Shown here in pieces: positions 1-6,694 of a DNA stretch of 6,846 nt. Below the pieces are notes generated by a model. It was not told the origin of the DNA and did not search any database. It saw only the letters and a list, made by a program, of their open reading frames with translations. How positions within the stretch are numbered: position 1 is the stretch's first letter; each line of letters starts with the position of its first letter. The position numbers and the translations under genes are program-made. The DNA comes from an uncultured Alphaproteobacteria bacterium (lineage in GTDB: Bacteria; Pseudomonadota; Alphaproteobacteria; CAAHEQ01; UBA3637). The stretch is taken from the NCBI GenBank assembly GCA_947629595.1, contig CANREI010000064.1:1-6846 (forward strand), read 5' to 3'.

Positions 1-645
1 AAGCAAAAACACCCCTTCACCGAACATTCTCAAACGAAAGCCTTTAATGAGGTTTTAAAACAAGCGGCCAAATCGGACAAGGCGTTTACAATCAATGAAT
101 TTATGTTGCGCTCTCAATCACAGGCGCAATATGCCGATGAAAACATCGGACATTTCGGGTTGGCATTGGAAAGATATGCACATTTTACGTCTCCCATTCG
201 TCGGTATGCCGATTTAACGGTTCATCGGGCTTTAATCAGTGCGTTAAAATTAGGTGAAGGCGGCTTAACACCCGATGAAGAAGCGACTTTCAAGCAAACG
301 GCAAAACATATTTCTTATACCGAGCGACAAGCCGCTTCCGCCGAACAAGATGCCAAAGACAGATATATTGCCGGCTTTTTACAAAGCAAATTGAATAAAC
401 GGTTTGACGGCAAAATTGCATCGGTTACAAGTTTCGGTTTATTTGTGCGATTATTACCGTTCGGAACGGACGGATTTATTCCGCTTCAAGCATTATCCGA
501 TGATTTTTACGAGTTTGACGAAGAAAAGCAACTGCTTGTCGGGCGCGGAAAAGGCAAAACATATCGTTTGGGCGATTCCGTAAAAGTTATTTTACGCCAA
601 TGTGATGTTTTAACCGGCCGATTAACTTTACAACCGATAAAATAA
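1..645 (+). CDS. rnr: Ribonuclease R, C-terminal part (5' truncated by window edge)
   Basis: The frame is open from base 1, so this is the last 214 residues of a longer gene and no start is visible; the first ATG, at 103, is internal. RNase R is a processive 3'-to-5' exoribonuclease that degrades structured RNA in the cytoplasm. Seen here: the end of the catalytic RNB domain, with the family signature HFTSPIRRYADL at fragment residues about 61-72 followed by VHRAL, then a helical linker and one S1 RNA-binding domain at about 133-212 (KIASVTSFGLFV, then a TYRLGDSVKV block). The protein stops almost directly after the S1 domain, so it lacks the long lysine-rich tail of the E. coli enzyme; from memory this short ending is common in Alphaproteobacteria. 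The catalytic Asp cluster lies upstream of the window. The gene converges on ileS, with a terminator starting at its stop codon. RNase II is the alternative, but the S1 end fits RNase R better. Confidence 0.95.
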   Translation, partial: KQKHPFTEHSQTKAFNEVLKQAAKSDKAFTINEFMLRSQSQAQYADENIGHFGLALERYAHFTSPIRRYADLTVHRALISALKLGEGGLTPDEEATFKQTAKHISYTERQAASAEQDAKDRYIAGFLQSKLNKRFDGKIASVTSFGLFVRLLPFGTDGFIPLQALSDDFYEFDEEKQLLVGRGKGKTYRLGDSVKVILRQCDVLTGRLTLQPIK

Positions 646-676
646 AAAAGCACCGCTTTTAAAAGCAGTGCTTTTT
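645..676. terminator. Bidirectional intrinsic terminator between rnr and ileS
   Basis: This is a 32-base palindrome with 16-base arms, 645-660 and 661-676, and a self-complementary TTTTAAAA centre. The single mismatch is C654 against A667. The stem is GC-rich in its middle (GCACCGC / GCAGTGC) and flanked by A and T tracts. Read on the plus strand it ends in five T after rnr. Read on the minus strand it ends in six T, then ATTTTA, after ileS. On minus-strand RNA the mismatch becomes a G-U wobble, so the ileS-side hairpin is the more stable. The left arm overlaps the last base of the rnr stop codon. Confidence 0.88.
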
Positions 677-692
677 GAAGGAATATTGTCAC

Positions 693-3600
693 TTACTTTT
701 TCACCAGTTCAAATGAAACGCTTGAATCGCCTAATTCTTCCGTTATCGGAGTCGTTAAAGCTTTATCCGCGCTCAATTGTGTTGCCAAAACCTGCTCGCA
801 AATATATTTTTGATGTTCGGCAACGGCTTCTTTAATTAAAGCCGAATCTGTTTGAAAGTAAAGACAAATGCGATCGGAAATATCAAAGCCCTGCTCTTTT
901 CGCGCGGCTTGAATCATACGCACGAAATCCCGCGCGATGCCTTCTCTTTCCAATTCCGGCAAAACTTGCGTATCCAGCTGAATAACCGCCGTATTATCGG
1001 GTAATGCCTGCCCGTTTAAGCCGTCTTTCAACACCAGGCGCAACTCATATTCTTCCGGCTCCAACGTTTGTCCGCCGATATTTAACGTACCGTCGGCGTT
1101 TTTCTGCCAATTATTTTGCTTGGAAGCGGCAATAATATCTTTCATATATTGCCCGAGACGTTTGCCGATTAAAGGCGTTTTCAAATATAAAAACGTATCG
1201 GCCACCGAATGAACGTTTGTATTCAATTCAACTTCTTTCACATTGACTTCATCTTTCAACACTTCGACAAAATCATATAAATCGGCGGCATTTTCACCGG
1301 CAATCATCATTTTCTTCAACGGTAACCGATTGCGCAATTTATGCTCTTCCCGAATGGACTTCACGGTTGAGGAAACCGTGCGAATTAAATCCATTTGACT
1401 CATCAGTTTTTCATTGACCGTTAAAGCCGATACATTCGGATAATCGGTTAAATGAACCGACTCATGCCCCGTTAAGCCGCGATAAATAAATTCGGTTGTC
1501 ATGGGCATTAAGGGCGCCATCACGCGACAAAGCGTTTCCAAAACGGTGTAAAGCACATTAAAGGCATTTAAATCTTCTCCGTCCCAAAAACGCGCCCGCG
1601 ACCGACGAATATACCAATTATTCAAAATATCCAAAAATTCGGCACAATCGGCACAAGCCCTGTTCATATCGTATTCCTGCATGGAAGCATATACATTCTG
1701 CGTTAAAATGCGTAACTTTGATAAAATGTATTTATCCAGCACATCGGGCGAATCAACCGTTTTGGTGGCTTTAATGCCCTCGGCATTGGCATAGAGGCAG
1801 AAGAAATAATAGGCATTCCACAGCGGTAACAAAGCTTTGCGGGCGCTTTTGGCCACTTCTTTACCCTCCTGATCCAAGGCGACGTTTCCGCCTTTAATAA
1901 CGGGCGATGAAATTAAAAACCACCGAAGCGCATCAGACCCCATTGTGTTTAAAATAATGTTCGGATCGGGATAATTTTTCAGCTTTTTCGACAGTTTCAC
2001 ACCGCCTTCCGCCATAATCAGCCCCGTACACAAACAGCTTTTAAACGCCGGCTTATGATGCAATGCCGTTCCCAACACATGCAGCGTATAAAACCAGCCG
2101 CGCGTTTGGTCAATGGCTTCCACAATAAAATCGGCCGGAAAATGATTTTCAAACCATTCTTTTTTCTCAAACGGATAATGAATTTGCCCTTCCGGCATGG
2201 AACCCGATTCAAACCAGCAGTCAAACACATCACTCACACGCCGCATCATGGTTTTGCCGCTCGGATCATCGGGGTTGGGATAAACCACCGAATCAATCAT
2301 CGGCCGATGCAAATCGGTGACGGTTATACCCGTTTTTTCCTTAATTTCTTTCACGGAACCGAACACATCAATGCGTTCAAACGCCGGATTATCCGATTTC
2401 CAAACCGGAATCGGCGTTCCCCAAAAACGATTGCGCGAAATAGACCAATCCCGCGCGCCTTCCAGCCATTTTCCGAAACGGCCGTGTTTAATATGCTCGG
2501 GCGTCCACGTGATTTGCTCGTTTAAGGCAACCATTTCATCGCGGAAAGCCGATACCTTCACAAACCAACCGCTCATGGCTTTGTAAATGAGCGGCTGATC
2601 CGTGCGCCAACAATAAGGATAACTGTGCGTGATTTGCTCTTTTTTCACCAACAAATGATGGTTTTTAAGCCACGCCATAATATCTTCATTCGTGTCAAAA
2701 ACCTGACGCCCCTGATAATCGGGCACTTCCGCCGTAAAGCAACCGCCCTCGTCTACCGGACACACAACCGGAAAATCTTTATTTTGTGCCCGACACACAT
2801 CAAAGTCATCTTGTCCGAATCCGGGCGCAATATGCACAATGCCCGTTCCGTCTTCCGTTGAAACAAACGTACCGGCCAAAACTTTAAAACACCCTTTTTC
2901 TTTTAAGTTTTTAAAATAGGGGAACATCGGCTCATAAGATAAGCCGACCAATTCGGATCCTTTGATTGTTCCGACCTGCCGGGCCTGTTGTAACTGTTGT
3001 TTATATCGTCCCGACAAGGCTTTGGCCAACACATATTTTTCATTTCCTTCCTGCATAACGGCATAATCAATATCGGCACCGACGGCAATCATTAAGTTGG
3101 AAGGCAATGTCCACGGCGTTGTTGTCCACACAAGCAGATTTAAATTATTTTCCAATTTAAACAAAACGGTAATTGCCATATCGGTTTTATCCCGATAGCC
3201 TAAATTCACTTCAAAATTGGAAACGGGCGTTTGCGCGCTCCACGAATAGGGCTGCACGCGGTAATCTTCATAAATCAACCCTTTCTCATACAATGCTTTA
3301 AAGTTGGCAATAATGGATTCCATAAATGATAAATCCATTGTTTTATAATCGTTGTTAAAATCAACCCACCGCCCGATTCGACGGAACATATCCGTCCAAA
3401 TGGTGGAATATTTCAACACGTTTTGCCGACAAAAAGCATTGAACTTATCAATTCCGTAAGCTTCAATGTCTTTATGTCCCGAAACGCCCAGCTCTTTTTC
3501 GGCCGCCATTTCTGCCGGCAAACCGTGACAATCCCACCCGAGCCGTCGTTCAACTTTTTTGCCGCACATGGTTTGAAAACGGGCAACCGAATCTTTCACA

Positions 3601-3803
3601 TAAGAAATCATCATATGTCCGTAGTGCGGTAATCCGTTCGCAAACGGAGGACCGTCATAAAAAACAAACTCTTCTGCCGTTTCTCTGATTTTAACGGATT
3701 TTTCAAACGTCTTTTCTTTTTCCCAAGAGGCAATAATTTCTTTTTCCATTTCGGGAAAACTCATTTTTGACGGTAAATCCGGATAATATTTTTGTTGCAC
3801 CAT
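693..3803 (-). CDS. ileS: Isoleucyl-tRNA synthetase, type 2 (eukaryote-like)
   Basis: This class I aminoacyl-tRNA synthetase charges tRNA-Ile with isoleucine in the cytoplasm. It is complete at 1036 residues, the length expected for the type 2 branch. In order: the ATP-binding HIGH-type motif HYGH at residues 60-63 (preceded by DGPPFANGLP); GWDCHGLPAE at about 89-98; the CP1 editing domain with WTTTPWTLPSN at 226-236 and HIAPGFGQDD at 324-333, its last Asp matching the conserved editing Asp; the second active-site motif KLSKK at 603-607, followed by LKNYPDP; an anticodon-binding domain with NNWYIRRSRARFW near 727-740; and the type 2 C-terminal block ARDFVRMIQAARKEQGF near 953. There is no C-terminal zinc-binding cysteine cluster, unlike type 1 enzymes. 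Type 2 enzymes are generally insensitive to mupirocin. The start is supported by AAGGA (3810-3814) six bases upstream and by the canonical N-terminus. The gene has its own promoter and appears to be a single unit ending at the 645-676 terminator. Confidence 0.97.
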   Translation of the reverse strand: MVQQKYYPDLPSKMSFPEMEKEIIASWEKEKTFEKSVKIRETAEEFVFYDGPPFANGLPHYGHMMISYVKDSVARFQTMCGKKVERRLGWDCHGLPAEMAAEKELGVSGHKDIEAYGIDKFNAFCRQNVLKYSTIWTDMFRRIGRWVDFNNDYKTMDLSFMESIIANFKALYEKGLIYEDYRVQPYSWSAQTPVSNFEVNLGYRDKTDMAITVLFKLENNLNLLVWTTTPWTLPSNLMIAVGADIDYAVMQEGNEKYVLAKALSGRYKQQLQQARQVGTIKGSELVGLSYEPMFPYFKNLKEKGCFKVLAGTFVSTEDGTGIVHIAPGFGQDDFDVCRAQNKDFPVVCPVDEGGCFTAEVPDYQGRQVFDTNEDIMAWLKNHHLLVKKEQITHSYPYCWRTDQPLIYKAMSGWFVKVSAFRDEMVALNEQITWTPEHIKHGRFGKWLEGARDWSISRNRFWGTPIPVWKSDNPAFERIDVFGSVKEIKEKTGITVTDLHRPMIDSVVYPNPDDPSGKTMMRRVSDVFDCWFESGSMPEGQIHYPFEKKEWFENHFPADFIVEAIDQTRGWFYTLHVLGTALHHKPAFKSCLCTGLIMAEGGVKLSKKLKNYPDPNIILNTMGSDALRWFLISSPVIKGGNVALDQEGKEVAKSARKALLPLWNAYYFFCLYANAEGIKATKTVDSPDVLDKYILSKLRILTQNVYASMQEYDMNRACADCAEFLDILNNWYIRRSRARFWDGEDLNAFNVLYTVLETLCRVMAPLMPMTTEFIYRGLTGHESVHLTDYPNVSALTVNEKLMSQMDLIRTVSSTVKSIREEHKLRNRLPLKKMMIAGENAADLYDFVEVLKDEVNVKEVELNTNVHSVADTFLYLKTPLIGKRLGQYMKDIIAASKQNNWQKNADGTLNIGGQTLEPEEYELRLVLKDGLNGQALPDNTAVIQLDTQVLPELEREGIARDFVRMIQAARKEQGFDISDRICLYFQTDSALIKEAVAEHQKYICEQVLATQLSADKALTTPITEELGDSSVSFELVKK

Positions 3804-3837
3804 ATTTTTTCCTTTTGTTAATTTTGCGAATAGATTG

Positions 3838-3865
3838 AGTATACCAAATTACGAAAAAAAATCAA
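3838..3865 (-). promoter_or_regulatory. Sigma-70-type promoter for ileS, extended -10
   Basis: Read on the minus strand, the -35 box is TTGATT (3860-3865) and the -10 box is TATACT (3838-3843), with a 16-base spacer. TGG directly precedes the -10, giving an extended -10 (TGn). The predicted start is near 3831, with a leader of about 28 bases carrying AAGGA (3810-3814) six bases before the ATG. The position, in the 90-base gap after the chpT-like gene, suggests ileS is transcribed independently of the upstream cluster. I see no convincing hairpin terminator in this gap, so read-through from the cluster is also possible. Confidence 0.7.
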
Positions 3866-3893
3866 GGTTAAATCGGCATATTTTATTTTTTTC

Positions 3894-4436
3894 TTATCCC
3901 TTTGCCGAAAATGAAAACGTGATTTGCGTTGCCGTTTTATCAAGATGCAAAACGCTGTTATTTTCTTTCATCCATTCACTAATCCATAAAGCGGCCATAT
4001 ATTGCGGATTGAACACCTGCTCTTTTGAGAGTAAAATATTTTCTTTGACCGAATCCAACAAAACCGTTTCACCCGAAAACGTAACCGCATTCGGCAAAAA
4101 GGTAATTGTGCCGCCGCGCAGCAAACATTCCGTTGCCAACAACACAAATGCCAACGACAGGCGATTTTCAATCGCACCGTTCAGATGAAACGTTGCCGTG
4201 ATTGTTTCCAAATAAGCGGTGGCAATCGGGGTTTCTATTTTGGTATCCAACCCGAGTAACGCCCGAAAAAATTTTAACCGTGCCGCCAACACACCCGCCG
4301 AATTTTTTAAAAGTGCCAATCCTTCCGTCATAAAATCCGCATCAATTTCCGCCAATTCCGCCGTGTTACGAAGCGTGCCGATAATACCGGCCAAATCATG
4401 ACTCATTTTTGTTACATAAACTTCATTTAATGTCAT
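3894..4436 (-). CDS. chpT: ChpT-like histidine phosphotransferase
   Basis: The 180-residue protein resembles the HPTransfase/ChpT family. In Caulobacter, ChpT passes phosphate from the hybrid kinase CckA to the cell-cycle regulator CtrA and to CpdR. Seen here: a first helix with KMSHDLAGIIG, in which His13 aligns with the phospho-accepting His of the HDL motif; a second helix ending in RLKFFRALLG (about 53-62), the usual R-x-x-F-x-R pattern of the dimeric four-helix bundle; and a C-terminal, degenerate kinase-like half with NRLSLAFVLLATECLLRGGTI-type residues at about 91-111, where LLRGG is typical. An in-frame upstream ATG at 4511 would add 25 lysine-rich residues and overlap the sucD-like gene by 65 bases. 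I prefer 4436, which has AAGGA six bases upstream. The N-terminus before the HDL helix is about 20 residues shorter than in Caulobacter. The gene lies 10 bases after the sucD-like stop, so co-translation is likely. The family call is good; the exact partner is inferred. Confidence 0.82.
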   Translation of the reverse strand: MTLNEVYVTKMSHDLAGIIGTLRNTAELAEIDADFMTEGLALLKNSAGVLAARLKFFRALLGLDTKIETPIATAYLETITATFHLNGAIENRLSLAFVLLATECLLRGGTITFLPNAVTFSGETVLLDSVKENILLSKEQVFNPQYMAALWISEWMKENNSVLHLDKTATQITFSFSAKG

Positions 4437-4442
4437 TTGCTT

Positions 4443-4447
4443 TCCTT
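4443..4447 (-). promoter_or_regulatory. Ribosome binding site fixing the chpT-like start
   Basis: On the minus strand AAGGA is followed by six bases and the ATG at 4434-4436. Its first base lies within the sucD-like TAA stop (4447-4449). This supports the shorter 180-residue start over the ATG at 4511 and suggests coupling of the two genes. Confidence 0.7.
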
Positions 4448-5343
4448 TATTTGTTTTGTGTTTGATTTTCCCGAGATAAATAATTTTTAATATGTTCGCC
4501 GATTTTGTCAAACCGTTGAATCACAATCATACCGGCCGTTTCACAAATTTTTCTTTTACAAGAAACCACATCACCCGTTTCGGCTTCATATCCCAACAAA
4601 GGCAAGGAGCTGACCTGCTTTTGCGAACGACCCGATAAATAAACAAAAATCGGTTTTTTCGGCTTTTTCTTCTTCAAAAATTCGGCCAACTCCATTTCGA
4701 ACTGACTGTTTGTTTTGCCGATAACCAAAATGGCTTTCGTTTTAGAATCGGCCAATAAAGATTCCACAATCGGCACAAACGAGGTTCCCAATAACGTGCC
4801 GGATCCGATACCGATACAGGTTGATACGCCCAATTCGTTTTCCGATAACTGTTGGACCGACTCGTATGTCAACGAACTGGATCGCGACACAATACCGATA
4901 GAACCTTTCGGAAACAAATTCGCCGGCATATTTCCCGCCAGCACCTGTTCCGGCACCACAATTCCGGGAGAGGCCGGCCCGATTAAATAAACATGATGCT
5001 TTTGTGCCAATTCCCGCATCCGCAAAATATCGTGATACGGCACATGCGTTGTTGTGCAAATAATGAGGGGAATATGCGCTTTAATGGCTTCTTCGGCATC
5101 GGCAAACACGCGTGACGGACTGGAAAAAATAACGCTGACAACCGGTTTTGTTTTGTGAACCGCTTCTTTCACGTTGGCAAACACGGGAATATCCATAAAG
5201 CGGGTAATGCTTTTATCCCGACTGATTCCGCTCACGATATTGGAACCGTATGCCAAGGCTCTTTCAATATGAACGGCACCCGTTGAACTGGTAATTCCCT
5301 GACAGATAATCGGCGTTGACTTTGTCGGCATTTCAATTTTCAT
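4447..5343 (-). CDS. sucD: Succinyl-CoA synthetase alpha-like protein lacking the catalytic histidine
   Basis: The 298-residue product is collinear with SucD (E. coli, 289 residues). The family normally forms succinyl-CoA with SucC in the TCA cycle, through a phosphohistidine. Kept: the CoA-binding start ICQGITSSTGAVH (residues 13-25) followed by ALAYG, IGPASPG (121-127), IVSRSSSLTYESV (151-163), STCIGIG (174-180) and a C-terminal IGEHIKNYL. Lost: the GHAG motif with the phospho-His (E. coli His246). The region between YLSG (235-238) and IGE is about the normal length but contains no His; Leu249/Leu250 fall at its place. The Glu that pairs with that His (E. coli Glu208) is Lys210. IGPNCPG has become IGPASPG, and the GGDP loop has become GSGT. 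The full length and intact surrounding blocks argue against a simple frameshift. The start overlaps the sucC-like stop as ATGA, with GGGAG seven bases upstream. The family assignment is secure; normal ligase activity is unlikely. Confidence 0.85.
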   Translation of the reverse strand: MKIEMPTKSTPIICQGITSSTGAVHIERALAYGSNIVSGISRDKSITRFMDIPVFANVKEAVHKTKPVVSVIFSSPSRVFADAEEAIKAHIPLIICTTTHVPYHDILRMRELAQKHHVYLIGPASPGIVVPEQVLAGNMPANLFPKGSIGIVSRSSSLTYESVQQLSENELGVSTCIGIGSGTLLGTSFVPIVESLLADSKTKAILVIGKTNSQFEMELAEFLKKKKPKKPIFVYLSGRSQKQVSSLPLLGYEAETGDVVSCKRKICETAGMIVIQRFDKIGEHIKNYLSRENQTQNK

Positions 5344-6494
5344 GACAACTCTCCCACGGCATTGATAATGGCTTTCACCGCTTCTTCCGGCTTTTTAATC
5401 ACCACGAACGGCAATCGGCTCTCAAACAAAAGCCGTTCGCCGATATGAGCGTTTGTTCCGTCCATTCGTACCACCAGCGGAATATCGCCCGAAATTTCCC
5501 GTGAAGCGTCAATCAACCCTTGCGCAATGGTATCGCATCGCGTTAAACCGCCGAAAATGTTAATAAACACGCCGTCAACATTCGGCTCGGATAATGCCAG
5601 TTTAAAAGCACGCGCTACCGAATCGCCCGTCGGCTCCGTTCCCACATCCAACAAACAGGCCGGACGCCCGTTATGCACCCGTAATAACTCCACGGTTGCC
5701 CCGCCCAAACCCGAACCGTTGACCAAACAGGCAATATTGCCGTCAAACGGCGTATATCTGAAATTATATTTTTGTGCCAAAGCCTGTCGTTCGTTTCCTT
5801 CCGGCGTTTCTTTCAAAACAACCACATCCGAAAATCGATTAACGGCTTCGTTATCAAACACAATGCGACCGTCTTCAATCACCCAATTATTTTTAAGCGT
5901 TAACACCAGCGGCCGAAACTCAACACAAATGGCATTATAATTTTCGAATAAAGAAAACATCTGACGCAAAACAACCATGAGTTTGGCTTCCGTTAATCCG
6001 CTCACGTCAATATAGCGCAACACCTTGTACCAAAAAAGCAAACTCGGCTTTAAATGCGGTATTTCAAACTCTTTTAACTTGCCTTTTTTCTCAACGGCAA
6101 TCACATAAGCATGGCGGGCAAAATCAATTCGAACGGATACATTCAATTTTTCTTTGGCCTGACAAACTTCTTCCACATAAACCCGTCGAACAATTTGCGC
6201 TTTTTGCATGGACGGCGTTAAAAAGGGATGCCCTAACATTTTTTCCGCCCGTTTAACCACTTCATCAATGCCGAATGCCGTTTGCACGCCGCTTTTTTCA
6301 TCCATATCGGCATCGGTAAAATAGCCGACCGAGCGATTCACATCATGAATTTGCACTTTAATCTGCCAGGCTTTCCCGCCGATTTGTTCGGCAATTTCTC
6401 CGGCTTCTTTGGGGGTATAAGCAACATTTCCGTTTAAAATCGGCAATTTATGCTCTTTAAAAAAGCGTTTGTTTTGATATTCGTGAATGTCCAT
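5340..6494 (-). CDS. sucC: Succinyl-CoA synthetase beta-like protein with degraded ATP-grasp site
   Basis: The 384-residue product matches SucC (E. coli, 388) end to end. The beta subunit normally binds nucleotide in an N-terminal ATP-grasp domain and meets the alpha phosphohistidine through its C-terminal ligase domain. Kept: the start MDIHEYQNKRFF, Lys46 in WQIKVQIH, the VEFRPLVLT block (191-199) with Glu192, EDGR with Asp208 at exactly the E. coli spacing, and a strong C-terminal domain: FDGNIACLVNGSGLG (250-264), LLDVG (281-285), NIFGGLTRCD (312-321) and VVRMDGTNA (341-349). Lost: the glycine-rich loop after QVH (AGGRGKAGG in E. coli; here DVNRSVGY), the TEGGVEIE block near 134-144, the Mg-binding Asn (EINP is now EFRP, Arg194), and DVGGGA (now DVGTEP). 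An upstream in-frame ATG at 6578 would add 28 basic residues; 6494 is preferred from homology and its AGAGG site. It is the first gene of the cluster, divergent from rho. Normal catalysis is doubtful. Confidence 0.86.
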   Translation of the reverse strand: MDIHEYQNKRFFKEHKLPILNGNVAYTPKEAGEIAEQIGGKAWQIKVQIHDVNRSVGYFTDADMDEKSGVQTAFGIDEVVKRAEKMLGHPFLTPSMQKAQIVRRVYVEEVCQAKEKLNVSVRIDFARHAYVIAVEKKGKLKEFEIPHLKPSLLFWYKVLRYIDVSGLTEAKLMVVLRQMFSLFENYNAICVEFRPLVLTLKNNWVIEDGRIVFDNEAVNRFSDVVVLKETPEGNERQALAQKYNFRYTPFDGNIACLVNGSGLGGATVELLRVHNGRPACLLDVGTEPTGDSVARAFKLALSEPNVDGVFINIFGGLTRCDTIAQGLIDASREISGDIPLVVRMDGTNAHIGERLLFESRLPFVVIKKPEEAVKAIINAVGELS

Positions 6495-6498
6495 ACTG

Positions 6499-6503
6499 CC
6501 TCT
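6499..6503 (-). promoter_or_regulatory. Ribosome binding site fixing the sucC-like start
   Basis: On the minus strand AAGAGG precedes the ATG at 6492-6494 by four bases. Together with the match of the next residues to the SucC N-terminus, this favours 6494 over the upstream in-frame ATG at 6578. rho uses the same AAGAGG sequence at 6684-6689. Confidence 0.6.
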
Positions 6504-6571
6504 TTTAACGAAAAGAACCCTCTCTTTTTTTACTTTGACATAAAAGGAACGGAAAGTCCAGTTTTTTTTAA

Positions 6572-6600
6572 TTGACAAATCGGAAAAAAATTGTTAAAGT
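6572..6600 (+). promoter_or_regulatory. Candidate promoter for rho
   Basis: A perfect -35 box TTGACA (6572-6577) is followed by a 17-base spacer and TAAAGT (6595-6600), a four-of-six match to the -10 consensus. The predicted start near 6607 would give a leader of about 88 bases before the rho ATG. The left arm of the inverted repeat lies within this promoter. Confidence 0.55.
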
Positions 6601-6629
6601 ATATTCATTCGGCAATTCTGTCCGATTTG
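6576..6629. repeat. Inverted repeat in the divergent rho/sucC regulatory region
   Basis: Perfect 9-base arms CAAATCGGA (6576-6584) and TCCGATTTG (6621-6629) enclose a second pair AATTG (6589-6593) and CAATT (6613-6617). An outer pair GAAAGTC (6552-6558) and GACTTTC (6652-6658) shares nearly the same centre, around 6603. The arms straddle the candidate rho -10. A dyad of this spacing could be a shared operator. It could form an RNA hairpin only in a transcript crossing the whole region. Confidence 0.5.
6598..6603 (-). promoter_or_regulatory. Weak candidate -10 for the sucC-sucD-chpT cluster
   Basis: TATACT on the minus strand is a good -10 hexamer placed about 100 bases before the sucC-like ATG, but no convincing -35 lies 16 to 18 bases upstream. 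It overlaps the candidate rho -10 on the opposite strand, so the two promoters would compete. Apart from these signals and the inverted repeats, I see nothing else definite in 6495-6694. Confidence 0.25.
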
Positions 6630-6694
6630 AAAGCATTGATGTTCATTATTTGACTTTCTGTAACTTCCCTGATTTAATTATTTAAGAGGCTTTT

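Noticed and set aside
507..692. 61-codon minus-strand open frame over the rnr end and terminator
   Set aside because: It runs antisense to the S1 domain and through the terminator hairpin, and is not a credible gene.
2055..2525. 156-codon plus-strand open frame inside ileS
   Set aside because: It lies antisense to the well-conserved IleRS catalytic core, and its arginine- and histidine-rich product resembles no family I recognise. It is a shadow of the ileS codon pattern.
3835..4188. 117-codon plus-strand open frame across the ileS promoter and antisense to the chpT-like gene
   Set aside because: It starts with the ileS promoter sequence read backwards, has no ribosome binding site and resembles no known family.
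4437..4511. Longer chpT-like start at 4511
   Set aside because: It would overlap the sucD-like gene by 65 bases, adds a lysine-rich stretch unlike the family, and the ATG at 4436 has a good ribosome binding site.
4560..4640. Frameshift as the reason for the missing GHAG motif in the sucD-like gene
   Set aside because: The alternative frames here give no GHAG, and the family pattern resumes downstream in the same frame at normal spacing.
6495..6578. Longer sucC-like start at 6578
   Set aside because: The extra 28 residues are basic and translate the intergenic poly-A/T DNA. SucC homology begins exactly at the ATG at 6494, which has AGAGG upstream.
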